Shown here piece by piece: positions 1 to 8,010 of a stretch of 27,709 bases of DNA. Source of the stretch: Victivallales bacterium (lineage in GTDB: Bacteria; Verrucomicrobiota; Lentisphaeria; Victivallales; Victivallaceae); NCBI GenBank assembly GCA_030634125.1, contig DAOWBJ010000001.1:1-27709 (forward strand). Direction: 5' to 3'. Position 1 is the first letter of the stretch, and each line of letters opens with the position of its first letter. The notes under the pieces are model-generated. The model did no database searches. It was not told where the DNA came from and was given only the letters and a program-made list of their open reading frames with translations. A program made the position numbers and the translations under genes.

Positions 1-1640
1 CATCAAAATCTGAAATTGATAAAGAAATCGAAGCAATACAGCAAAAACGCGCGAAACTTCAGGATATTGTGAATGAATTCGATAAAATTAGTGATGAATT
101 TGAGGTTATTGATGAAGAACTCAGGAAAGCTCACCTTAAAATACTCAAAGAACGTGAAAAAGAGTTAAAAGAGCATGATAAAAAAATCAAGGAACTGAAA
201 CTTAAAAGAAAATCCATGAAAAAAACTGAATTCGCATCAAAAAAACTAATTTTTTCATCTGATCCCATCGGGAAAGAGAAAATTATACAGTCAATTCTCG
301 CGAATGACGGATATACCGACTGGGACGACATGTATTTCCTCGGATTTACTACAGATGACATCCATGAAGCGCAGAAACTCGATTTGTGGACAAATGATTT
401 GATTCGCGCGTACAAAGACGGGAAAACCGACATAAAAGAAATGGCAAAGGAAAAAGCTCTCATCCAAGCCGAGAAACAGAAACAAAAAGCATTGAAAATC
501 ATTGAAGACATCGATTCAGGTAAACATCTTGAAATAATTGATGACAAAATGGGTCCACAACCTTGTATGATGCCTTTTTCCACAGAAACGAAGCTGAAGT
601 TTGAATCTGACCCCGTTTTCAAGAAAGCATACATGGAAAGTGCAAAAAAGATGGGTTTTGCGGCTTCAGGTGAAAGGGAGTATTCTCGGGGCGGGAATCC
701 CGAAAATACCGGTGAATTCTCACAAAATGCCGGCGCTGGCGGTGAAACCGCACCAAAAACAGATGAAACCGCACCAAAAACCGACGAAACTCAACCAAAA
801 ACGGACGGAACACAACCAAAAACGGACGGAACTCAACAGACACAGCAACCGGCACCACAACCACCTGCACAGCAGCAACAAAAACAGCAAAGAAATTATA
901 CACCTGACGAAATCGAGCAACGCAGTTATTACAAAGAGAATTACGACAATATCGACGACGAATATCTCGATTTAGCCGACGATTTGGGTGTTAGTTATGA
1001 TGATATCGCATCTTTCCAAGATAACGGATTTTATTTAACGCCTGAAGAAGTCCTCGAAGCCAGAAATCTTGGAGTTACCGCCCAAGACGCATGGAACGCA
1101 TGGTCAATTACAGGTGAAGATGACATAGATTTAGCCGACGTCCAACAAATATTAGCAGAAAATAACCAGCAATTTGGAAGTGTCAAAACATTGGGATTTC
1201 AGACGAAAGAGGTAAAAACACCTGAGAAATCCACAATTAAGATCGAAACTTTTGATTCAAAGCTGAAATTCCGGGCTGGTGATAAAAAACAGTTGAAAAA
1301 GAAGGTAAAACCTGTAAAAACCACTGTTACCACAACAACTTACCTGAAAAAGAAAGAGCCAAAGCGCGCAAAACAGCAAAAACGCGGGGACGTTGACCCA
1401 GAGAACATTCCCCAGAAGAAAGAAGTGAAATTTTCATCGGATTCGGACAAACCTGAAGATGGATATAAAAAGCCGGACAAACCTGAAAATATGTCACAAG
1501 ATGATTACGACATGGCAATACAAATCATGATTGGTGGCGGAAACTTTGAAACTAGTGAAGAATTTCCTGAATGGGTTCAGAAAGAACAAAAAAGACTGAA
1601 AGGTGTTGCAAGAAGGTTGGGATTTAACGTTGACGATTAA
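1..1640 (+). CDS. 5'-truncated coiled-coil, low-complexity protein (probable virion or assembly protein)
   Basis: The reading frame is open from base 3 with no stop, so the gene begins upstream; a GTG at 69 is only an internal in-frame codon. Numbering from that GTG, residues 1-50 (and the 22 before them) are a highly charged Lys/Glu helix, probably a coiled coil. Residues 227-254 hold four 7-residue T-[AQ]-P-K-T-D-[EG] repeats followed by a Gln/Pro linker to about 275. Residues 290-345 and 80-118 look like related acidic helical repeats (DDLGVSYDD, LGFTTDD). A short motif recurs: KLIFSSDP (59-66), KLKFESDP (175-182), KLKFRAGD (398-405) and VKFSSDSD (453-460). I do not recognise the family. 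Its place at the head of the structural block suggests a virion, scaffold-like or head-tail protein; that is inference. Confidence 0.8.
   Translation, partial: SKSEIDKEIEAIQQKRAKLQDIVNEFDKISDEFEVIDEELRKAHLKILKEREKELKEHDKKIKELKLKRKSMKKTEFASKKLIFSSDPIGKEKIIQSILANDGYTDWDDMYFLGFTTDDIHEAQKLDLWTNDLIRAYKDGKTDIKEMAKEKALIQAEKQKQKALKIIEDIDSGKHLEIIDDKMGPQPCMMPFSTETKLKFESDPVFKKAYMESAKKMGFAASGEREYSRGGNPENTGEFSQNAGAGGETAPKTDETAPKTDETQPKTDGTQPKTDGTQQTQQPAPQPPAQQQQKQQRNYTPDEIEQRSYYKENYDNIDDEYLDLADDLGVSYDDIASFQDNGFYLTPEEVLEARNLGVTAQDAWNAWSITGEDDIDLADVQQILAENNQQFGSVKTLGFQTKEVKTPEKSTIKIETFDSKLKFRAGDKKQLKKKVKPVKTTVTTTTYLKKKEPKRAKQQKRGDVDPENIPQKKEVKFSSDSDKPEDGYKKPDKPENMSQDDYDMAIQIMIGGGNFETSEEFPEWVQKEQKRLKGVARRLGFNVDD
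747..830 (+). repeat. Four 21-bp in-frame tandem repeats
   Basis: Four consecutive 21-bp units encode T-[AQ]-P-K-T-D-[EG]. They sit in the Pro/Thr/Gln-rich linker of the first gene. Units 1-2 (TAPKTDE) and 3-4 (TQPKTDG) pair up, which suggests stepwise duplication. The repeat is probably a flexible spacer between two folded or helical parts. Confidence 0.9.
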
Positions 1641-1656
1641 ATAATAAGGGGAACTA

Positions 1657-2004
1657 ATGCCGAATGATGAAAAAAAGCTAGAAGTAATTAATCCCGCTAC
1701 TGAAGAAAACCTGGCGCGGATTATGCATTATGGCGGCGTTCCATTACTTCAGGAGTTCAATATTCTAATCACGGCTTCGAAATTTGTTGACGCTATGATA
1801 CTTTTACAGATTTCCGAAGTAGGATATTACAGAAACCTGCTCGACAAAATAATATTACAGACAGAACCGGAAAAAATGAGACAAATTATCATCCAGAAGA
1901 TAGGGAAAGAGGATGAAGCTGAGGATTCATTAATTGATACGATTTTAGATGAATCAGAGCGATCTTTAGAAGGAATATTGGACTTTAATCAACCTGGAGA
2001 GTAA
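1657..2004 (+). CDS. Hypothetical small helical phage protein
   Basis: A 115-residue, mostly helical acidic protein with no membrane segment or cysteine motif. An AAGGGGA ribosome binding site lies about 6 nt before the ATG. Its TAA stop is directly followed by the ATG of the next gene (taaATG), which implies translational coupling. Lying between a structural protein and a small connector-like gene, it could be a head-tail adaptor or tail assembly chaperone. I do not recognise its family, so the role is inferred from position only. Confidence 0.8.
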   Translation: MPNDEKKLEVINPATEENLARIMHYGGVPLLQEFNILITASKFVDAMILLQISEVGYYRNLLDKIILQTEPEKMRQIIIQKIGKEDEAEDSLIDTILDESERSLEGILDFNQPGE

Positions 2005-2427
2005 ATGGCTGACGAATACACTATCGCGAAGTCAATTGAAACGCTTATAGTCGCTGCCGGCTATAAGCGTACTAAAATTATTGACTCGTTCCCTCAAAAA
2101 AAGCTCCAGAATCATCCTGATAAACAGGTTTTCATACAGATTGTCAACGCGGACATGAATATTTCCGATACTGATAAACGCGGACTGGTAACAATATTAG
2201 TAACAATCATCGTTAAATCACAAAATGATTCCTGGGGTGTGAAAAATACCAAAGAAGTATTCGAACATAAGACAATTATCGAGAAATTACTGTCGGAATA
2301 TCGTCAAAGCGATGCGAATCAAGGATATATCAAAAATGTCAAGAAATCGGGCTATCCTGTCTCAAAAAATGCTCAATGGGTATCAGCATTAACAATAATA
2401 TTTATTTCACCGTTCGAGATAACATAG
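2005..2427 (+). CDS. Putative minor tail or tail-terminator-like protein
   Basis: A 140-residue protein with an N-terminal helix (IAKSIETLIVAAG), then a strand-rich core with QVFIQIVNAD and GLVTILVTIIVKSQ, and a C-terminal pair of strands (WVSALTIIFISP). This alpha/beta order (helix, beta hairpin, helix, final strands) resembles tail-terminator or tail-completion proteins such as gpU-type proteins, but no sequence signature proves it. GGAG lies 5 nt before the ATG, inside the end of the upstream gene. It lies just before a recognisable virion protein, which fits a head-tail or tail-end role. Confidence 0.6.
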   Translation: MADEYTIAKSIETLIVAAGYKRTKIIDSFPQKKLQNHPDKQVFIQIVNADMNISDTDKRGLVTILVTIIVKSQNDSWGVKNTKEVFEHKTIIEKLLSEYRQSDANQGYIKNVKKSGYPVSKNAQWVSALTIIFISPFEIT

Positions 2428-2436
2428 GAGGTACAA

Positions 2437-3189
2437 ATGACAATGCAAATACAAAATTACATGAAAGAATTAGGGATTTCAGCGGGAATTCTGTCGTTAA
2501 TTGGCATGGGGAAGTTCCCGGGGTTAATTCCGGTTCGATTATCAGGTATAAATGCAGACGTTGACACAACTGACGAAGGTATTTGGGAAAAAGGCGGTGC
2601 TTTCACATGGTTATCGGCTGCTGAAAAACTGCAAGTGAAAAGTTCCGACGGTAAGGACACTTCTGACGGTGTGGGCGCGCGTACAATAGAAATAACAGGA
2701 CTTGACGCCGATTATGCGATTCAAACCGAAACAGTCATCATGTCAGGTGCAGCGGCGAAGGAAACCGCGAATACTTATCTCAGATTTCTAGGCGCCGAGG
2801 TAAAAACAGTCGGGACCGAACTCGATAATGCCGGGAATATCACGATAAATGATAACGCCGACACAAATACCATCGGCTACATCCCTGCGGGGTATAATAA
2901 ATCATCCGGTGTTTACTTTACAGTGCCAGTTGGTAAAACTTTGTATGTTTGCAGCCTGAATATGAGTGAGTCCAACATAAAAATAGCGAATTTTGCGATT
3001 ATTTACAAAAAATTCGGTTCACCGCTTACAAAATCTATAATTTGTTCAATCGAGAATAACACATCGAACATATTTGTTGAATTCCCGTATAAAATCGAGG
3101 AAAAATCAGATGTTTACGTTGTGGCGGCGTCTCCGGATTCAGACGCATACGCTTCCTGCATATTATTCGGGTTTTATGAAACAAATTAG
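2437..3189 (+). CDS. Phage virion structural protein (environmental-phage beta-rich family)
   Basis: A 250-residue beta-rich protein. The pattern is one I associate with structural proteins of uncultured and marine or freshwater tailed phages: an N-terminal DVDT..EGIWEKGG segment (about 41-54), an alternating-strand module GARTIEITGLDADY (80-93), an N-A-G-x-I-T-I stretch near 131-137, and IPAGYNKSSG followed by FTVPVGKTLY (149-170). Family members often read 'V.GLDA.Y....ETV.L.G' and 'YTVPAGKT.YL', and this matches closely. The exact role (head decoration, head fibre or tail surface) is not settled. AGGAGG lies 7 nt before the ATG. It is followed closely by further virion genes. Confidence 0.75.
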   Translation: MTMQIQNYMKELGISAGILSLIGMGKFPGLIPVRLSGINADVDTTDEGIWEKGGAFTWLSAAEKLQVKSSDGKDTSDGVGARTIEITGLDADYAIQTETVIMSGAAAKETANTYLRFLGAEVKTVGTELDNAGNITINDNADTNTIGYIPAGYNKSSGVYFTVPVGKTLYVCSLNMSESNIKIANFAIIYKKFGSPLTKSIICSIENNTSNIFVEFPYKIEEKSDVYVVAASPDSDAYASCILFGFYETN

Positions 3190-3196
3190 GTAAGAA

Positions 3197-4057
3197 ATGG
3201 CAAAAAAGCAGAATTTACCGCCAGGAATAAGCAGATTCGATGTTGAACAGCCTGAAATGACATCGAGTTCAGACGACGATATGCGCTTGAAGGAAACAAT
3301 AAAAGAAGCGTTCCTGGAAGCATTGCGCGAACATCATTCTGAAATCCGATCAGAAACACAGCAAGAAGGCGAAAAACGCGAAAAAAGAATCGCGGACGAA
3401 GAAGAAGCGAGTCCCAAAGGATTGTCAGCCGCTTTCGAATATGTCAAAAATGAAATAACCGGCGGGATTTTTGATAAAGAAGGAGGAGGACTGACCGCGA
3501 CGCAGGTCGGCGCTTTAACAACAGTTGGAACCGGAATATCAAGCTTAACTGACCCGATGACATCAAATTTGCGTACAGCGATAGATGTTGGACGGCAGGC
3601 GACAAAAGCGTCAATTTATACTGGCACAAGCGCAGCTTTAACCGCTGGTTCCGCAGGACAAATGGACACAATGTCCAAACACCAATTATCGAAATGGGCT
3701 TCTGATATCGCGGTGGCGTTATTCGACGGAATAACACGGAAAATAAGCATGATGGAGTCGGAAACCGTATCGGGATTAGGCGGACAATTTCAGGAATTGC
3801 AAAAAGCAGGACTTTTGGAGAAACTATCGCACACTGAAAAGAGTGAACTCGCAGATATTTATGCAGCGCAAGCAAAACGATCAGTTGACGCACAAACGCA
3901 AGCTGCAAAATATGGCGGCGCAGCGGTCGGACGCACTTTAGACGAAAGGGAAGCGGGATATATTGAAGTTAAAATGCGGGGCGCCCAAGAACAGAAACAA
4001 ACCGATATCGATCAATTAATTAAATCTTATAAAGTAAAGAAAGTTGATGACAGGTGA
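3197..4057 (+). CDS. Hypothetical virion-associated protein with Gly/Ala/Thr-rich centre
   Basis: A 286-residue protein in three parts. The N-terminus (1-80) is highly charged, Glu/Arg-rich and probably helical. The middle (about 90-165) is rich in Gly, Ala, Thr and Ser with moderately hydrophobic helices (TATQVGALTTVGTG, SAALTAGSAG). The C-terminus is a long amphipathic helical tail. This charged/hydrophobic/charged plan recalls membrane-active or tape-measure-like internal virion proteins, but it is far shorter than a usual tape measure and I recognise no domain. The start has a weak site (TAGGTAAGAAATG) 7 bases after the previous stop. The function is unassigned. Confidence 0.7.
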   Translation: MAKKQNLPPGISRFDVEQPEMTSSSDDDMRLKETIKEAFLEALREHHSEIRSETQQEGEKREKRIADEEEASPKGLSAAFEYVKNEITGGIFDKEGGGLTATQVGALTTVGTGISSLTDPMTSNLRTAIDVGRQATKASIYTGTSAALTAGSAGQMDTMSKHQLSKWASDIAVALFDGITRKISMMESETVSGLGGQFQELQKAGLLEKLSHTEKSELADIYAAQAKRSVDAQTQAAKYGGAAVGRTLDEREAGYIEVKMRGAQEQKQTDIDQLIKSYKVKKVDDR

Positions 4058-4060
4058 TAA

Positions 4061-5461
4061 ATGACAATAGCACCAAAATATGGGGACTACACGATACTTA
4101 ATCCAGTTGGGGATCCAAGCTACACGCAAGTTGGACGTCAGGCGACCTACACAATTGCTTTTTTGCTTCAAAGTTCGTCTGATTCTGGATTACTTGCTCT
4201 CGAAACCGCGGCGCGATCGGCAATAAATAAAAATAATCAAAAATTAACAGTAAAAAAGGGATTATCGACAAATTATACTTTCGCGGTAGCGGATAAAACC
4301 GCTATTGAAATATCCGGGAAGTTCGACCGCTTGGAATCAGTCGGCTTCACTTATTTATGCCGCGCTTCTTTCACAATTGAACTACCTTCAGACGTTTTAG
4401 GCATCGCCGCCACCGGAAAAACGCCTTATGCCGCTGGAATGAGTGATTTGACTGTCGATTTACGGTTCACCACATCAGAATTAATGAACGCGGAATTTAC
4501 CGGCGTTTACACAGCCGCTTCTGGAACCGACGCAGAAACTAATTATGCAAACGCCACTTCAGGCGCCAAGGCAGTCGCGGAATTATGGCTGACAGATTTC
4601 GGTGGTGACTGGGAATTGCAACCAGAAGTTAAAAACTATAACGAAACAGATACACGGATAAACTTTTCTTTATCTTATCAACAAAGATTGGTTGTAAAAG
4701 GTGCTTCGGGCGATTCTTACAAATGGCGGTCAATCAGAATCGTAAAAGATGCTGGTAAAATATCAATCGCCACTGCTCCAGAATACGCATTTTTACAAGG
4801 CAAACAATCTGGTCCAATTCCAGTAGCGGAAGCAACTTTCAATTATAATATTCATGCGATTGTTGACGTTTTAGTATCTAAGAAAACTTATACATCGAAA
4901 GAGCTTGAAGATTTATTCGATGATGACATCAGAGGAACCTTATTAACGATATTGGGTGACACGTTCGAATCGGATGCACAAATCAACACAAAACGGATAG
5001 AATGTGACCCCGTGCAAAATACCATTGTTGTATCAATGACATTAAAACAATCAACATCAGCCGGAATTTACACACTTCGATACAAAGAAAGTTTAACTTT
5101 CGAATCAATGTCGAGAATTCTAAAAAAACCTGATTCTTTGTCACACACAGCGGATATATTCGAGCCTGGCGCAGAAATCCACATGACACAAATTATTTCG
5201 GCAACAACAGAAAAACCTATAAATTTATGGTCAGGAAATTTTATGCCAGGAAAAATATGGGCGCCGGGAACTCCAGGCTGGAAATTAATGCGCGCGCAAG
5301 ACGACTTGGAGGATGAAGTGTTTCCTGAAGATGATGAAGGCGCGATCACTTTCACACAATTTATGACGCGAACGTTTATCTGGTTAAGCAGTGACGTCCA
5401 AGCACGACAAGCACCACAAACAGATATGCCGAGCGCGGCAACTGGAAGATTATCGATTTAA
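4061..5461 (+). CDS. Putative tail or baseplate structural protein
   Basis: A 466-residue soluble, beta-rich protein with no membrane segment. It opens with short strands around VGRQATYTIAFLLQ (25-38) and has FDRLESVGFTYLCRASFTIE (about 88-107). Further alternating-strand pairs occur throughout (INFSLSYQQRLVVKG, NTIVVSMTLKQS). Such repeated beta sandwiches are typical of tail-tube, baseplate or distal-tail proteins, but I cannot name a family. It sits 9 bases upstream of a 761-residue baseplate-like gene and shares its codon and base composition, so it probably belongs to the same assembly module. Structure prediction would be more telling than sequence search here. Confidence 0.65.
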   Translation: MTIAPKYGDYTILNPVGDPSYTQVGRQATYTIAFLLQSSSDSGLLALETAARSAINKNNQKLTVKKGLSTNYTFAVADKTAIEISGKFDRLESVGFTYLCRASFTIELPSDVLGIAATGKTPYAAGMSDLTVDLRFTTSELMNAEFTGVYTAASGTDAETNYANATSGAKAVAELWLTDFGGDWELQPEVKNYNETDTRINFSLSYQQRLVVKGASGDSYKWRSIRIVKDAGKISIATAPEYAFLQGKQSGPIPVAEATFNYNIHAIVDVLVSKKTYTSKELEDLFDDDIRGTLLTILGDTFESDAQINTKRIECDPVQNTIVVSMTLKQSTSAGIYTLRYKESLTFESMSRILKKPDSLSHTADIFEPGAEIHMTQIISATTEKPINLWSGNFMPGKIWAPGTPGWKLMRAQDDLEDEVFPEDDEGAITFTQFMTRTFIWLSSDVQARQAPQTDMPSAATGRLSI

Positions 5462-5469
5462 GGAATATT

Positions 5470-7755
5470 ATGGCAACACGGATTAATGAGTTTTTCAAAT
5501 TAGTAAAAGGAAACGACGAGGGTTCCGGCGGTGTTTCATATATCCCATTATTTAAACTTGGTGGCGTACAAATAACCTGTCCAGAAGGTTTTATTTGGCG
5601 TTTTATTTCAGGTTTGTCGCCTTACATGACTTTTTACGTTGATTTAGATGATACCATAAACGACATTTATGATGCAGCTGGCGGGGCGCTTCAAGATTTA
5701 GCAATTAGTTTTGAATACAAAATTTACATGCTTTCGACTTCCGGGATAGCATATTTCGAGGGAACGATCCCAAATTTGTTCGTCCTCGAGCGCAGAATCG
5801 AAAAAAGACAAGGGTTGTCATCGTTATTAATATCAGACGCGAGGTTTTATCTCAAAAATATTCAATATCCTTCAAGGTTCAACCTTAAAAGAAAAATTCC
5901 AAGGAATAAAGTTCTAGAAGATTTGGCACGAAAATTAAAAGATGTCTATTCACTGCCAACGTGGGCTTATTATCCTGAGACGCTTAACAACGGAGTACCG
6001 TGGACAGCTCTGGAAATCGCGGATGAGATGTTAAAATCATACCTTAATTTTTATGAAGGCGAAATCGAAATAGTAAAACCATTGCCCGGACAAACCGACA
6101 ACAAAGGACCGCAACCTGACGACCAGGATATAATCGGTATTCAAGTTAAAGACGTAATCGAATCGAATTTATTGCGCGCGCGTCGAAATTTAGGGTTTTT
6201 TCCTGATGGAAAATTTTACATATACGATTTAGACGACGACGATTTCACTCGGTATTTAGCTTTGGGCGGATTAACATTGGAGGAAAAAGAGAAACATATT
6301 AATCCTACTTCAGGGGCTTTATTCTTAAATAGTTTGTGGAAACAACGCGCTTATAAAGCAAACATCGGATTTTACAAAGAATATGAAATATTGGCGGAAT
6401 TCAACACAAATTTTGACACTTCCGAGCAAGAAGAAGCATATCTAAGCGAAGATACTGTAATTGTTGATGCACACGAAGATGGTGAAGAAATAAAAGACGC
6501 GCCGGACACTTTTGGGTATCCAAAAACACCGCCAGTATTCGAAAAACAACCAAGTAAAGTAAAATTGCACACAACAATGATAAATGTTGCACCAGCACCG
6601 TTCAGAATGACAATTCAGGGTAAAGAAATCGCTGCTGGGACATATTTACCGATAAAATTCTATTTAGAAGAATGGAACATCGACGAACAATTAATACTCG
6701 ATAAGTGGTTCGGGCATTATTGGAAATGGGATATTCTCATAGAAGAATTCAAAACCTCAAAGATAGCGACTGACCTTATAATGTCAACGCCAGAATATCG
6801 CGCTAAAGTTAATCTTGTATTGAATCATTGGAGTCAAACCTTCCAAATAGATCCAAATTACATGAAATCTGTTGAATCTTTGCGTGCATCAAGAACAATG
6901 GTTATAGATTCAGTATCCGGGACCATACTACCGTCTGTAGCATGGACAAATTATACAGTATTTCCAGCGGTTTATCCGCCGATTGATTTTTGCGAGGAAT
7001 TCGGGATAGATACTTCCGAGCTTAAAATGGGCGAACCGATTATTCACGCACCAATGGATGAAAACATAACAACTGTGATAAAAAATCAGACATCGGATTA
7101 CACTATAAACTTAGTGCCTGGACAAGAAAAAGCCGGAATAATAAATATATCACCGATGGCAGATGTCCACGGCGTGAATTATCAAATGGTTCATCGAGAC
7201 GCCATAGCTGATACCCTTCCGAAAGTTCCAAAAAGCACAGGCGCGATCCCATTTATGAAAACTAAACTGAATCCAAACTGGCGGTTAGTAGTTTTACTAT
7301 CAGCAACGTTTTTAGTCCCAAATAATCGTAAACAGGTGCATTGGGAAACAATAAAGGCGTCAGAACGAGGGGAGAAAGGTAATAGTTTTGTCGCTTACGA
7401 AAAAATATCCCGCGCGATAGTCGCAAGGCATGAAATAGATACTGACGACGAAGATGATGTCATTTTGTCAGTAACTAAAGAACCATCAAATAAAAAAGCA
7501 ATTGAAGCAATCGCAAAATCAGAAGCTATGGTTTATTATCATCAATTATCAGATAGAATTGATGGACACGAAACTTATAATGGGATTTACCCGATTCCAC
7601 TTTTTGCAAATATCGGCGCAATAAGTTACAATTTTGGAATCGAAGGCGTAACGACACATATAAGTGCAGAACAAATTCCGCCGGTAAAGGATACACTCGA
7701 TAATTTGCCAAAAGATTTAAGACGAAAAATGAGACAATGGTTAGCGATAAAATAA
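5470..7755 (+). CDS. Putative baseplate hub or tail-tip protein
   Basis: A 761-residue protein and the second largest in the window. The N-terminal 130 residues are strand-rich (FEYKIYML, GIAYFEGTIPNLFVLERR) and end with SSLLISDARFYLKN (117-130). This is followed by a helical segment, VLEDLARKLKDVY (148-160), and ADEMLKSYLNFYEG (184-197). A beta segment with FFPDGKFYIYDLDDDDF (243-259) follows. The alternation of beta domains with a short 'solve/evaluate' helical part is reminiscent of gp27/gpD-type tail hub proteins, and the position just upstream of the fibre supports a tail-tip role. No lysozyme or peptidase motif is visible. The family assignment is inference. Confidence 0.55.
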   Translation: MATRINEFFKLVKGNDEGSGGVSYIPLFKLGGVQITCPEGFIWRFISGLSPYMTFYVDLDDTINDIYDAAGGALQDLAISFEYKIYMLSTSGIAYFEGTIPNLFVLERRIEKRQGLSSLLISDARFYLKNIQYPSRFNLKRKIPRNKVLEDLARKLKDVYSLPTWAYYPETLNNGVPWTALEIADEMLKSYLNFYEGEIEIVKPLPGQTDNKGPQPDDQDIIGIQVKDVIESNLLRARRNLGFFPDGKFYIYDLDDDDFTRYLALGGLTLEEKEKHINPTSGALFLNSLWKQRAYKANIGFYKEYEILAEFNTNFDTSEQEEAYLSEDTVIVDAHEDGEEIKDAPDTFGYPKTPPVFEKQPSKVKLHTTMINVAPAPFRMTIQGKEIAAGTYLPIKFYLEEWNIDEQLILDKWFGHYWKWDILIEEFKTSKIATDLIMSTPEYRAKVNLVLNHWSQTFQIDPNYMKSVESLRASRTMVIDSVSGTILPSVAWTNYTVFPAVYPPIDFCEEFGIDTSELKMGEPIIHAPMDENITTVIKNQTSDYTINLVPGQEKAGIINISPMADVHGVNYQMVHRDAIADTLPKVPKSTGAIPFMKTKLNPNWRLVVLLSATFLVPNNRKQVHWETIKASERGEKGNSFVAYEKISRAIVARHEIDTDDEDDVILSVTKEPSNKKAIEAIAKSEAMVYYHQLSDRIDGHETYNGIYPIPLFANIGAISYNFGIEGVTTHISAEQIPPVKDTLDNLPKDLRRKMRQWLAIK

Positions 7756-7764
7756 GGAGCGAAA

Positions 7765-8001
7765 ATGATTACAGAACGCGATGTCGATAAATACGTGAAA
7801 TTTATTACACCTGTAGAACCGTGTCCACCAGACACGATAGCTCAAATACGAAATGTTGACGGCGAAATGATTATTGTTCATGCGATGAAACTTGGAATAT
7901 TAATAAGATTCGACTCACAAGAAGAATTTACCGAATCTACGACGATAATCGAAGTCGCACGCTGTGAGCATTGCGGAAGCATCACTGGTGAAAAAAAATA
8001 G
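7765..8001 (+). CDS. Small hypothetical protein with C-terminal CxxC
   Basis: A 78-residue protein between the hub-like gene and the fibre. The N-terminal 60 residues form a compact alternating beta pattern (AQIRNVDGEMIIVHAMKLG, ILIRFDS). The C-terminus carries a single CEHC (CxxC) motif followed by GSITGEKK, i.e. half of a zinc ribbon, which might complete a site by dimerisation. An AAGGAG site lies 7 nt before the ATG. It could be a fibre assembly factor or a minor baseplate part; nothing in the sequence decides this. Confidence 0.7.
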   Translation: MITERDVDKYVKFITPVEPCPPDTIAQIRNVDGEMIIVHAMKLGILIRFDSQEEFTESTTIIEVARCEHCGSITGEKK

Positions 8002-8010
8002 GAGAATAAA

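Noticed and set aside
131..634. Long minus-strand frame of 167 codons opposite the first gene
   Set aside because: It is antisense to a clearly coding Lys/Glu-rich protein; its Ser/Phe-rich product is what the complement of such codons gives, and it has no convincing ribosome site.
601..975. Plus-strand frame of 124 codons overlapping the first gene
   Set aside because: It is the alternative phase of the repeat-rich linker, with a His/Lys/Gln product produced by the repeats; the other frame is open far longer.
3444..3908. Minus-strand frame of 154 codons
   Set aside because: It lies entirely within the 3197-4057 gene on the other strand and has the composition of a shadow frame.
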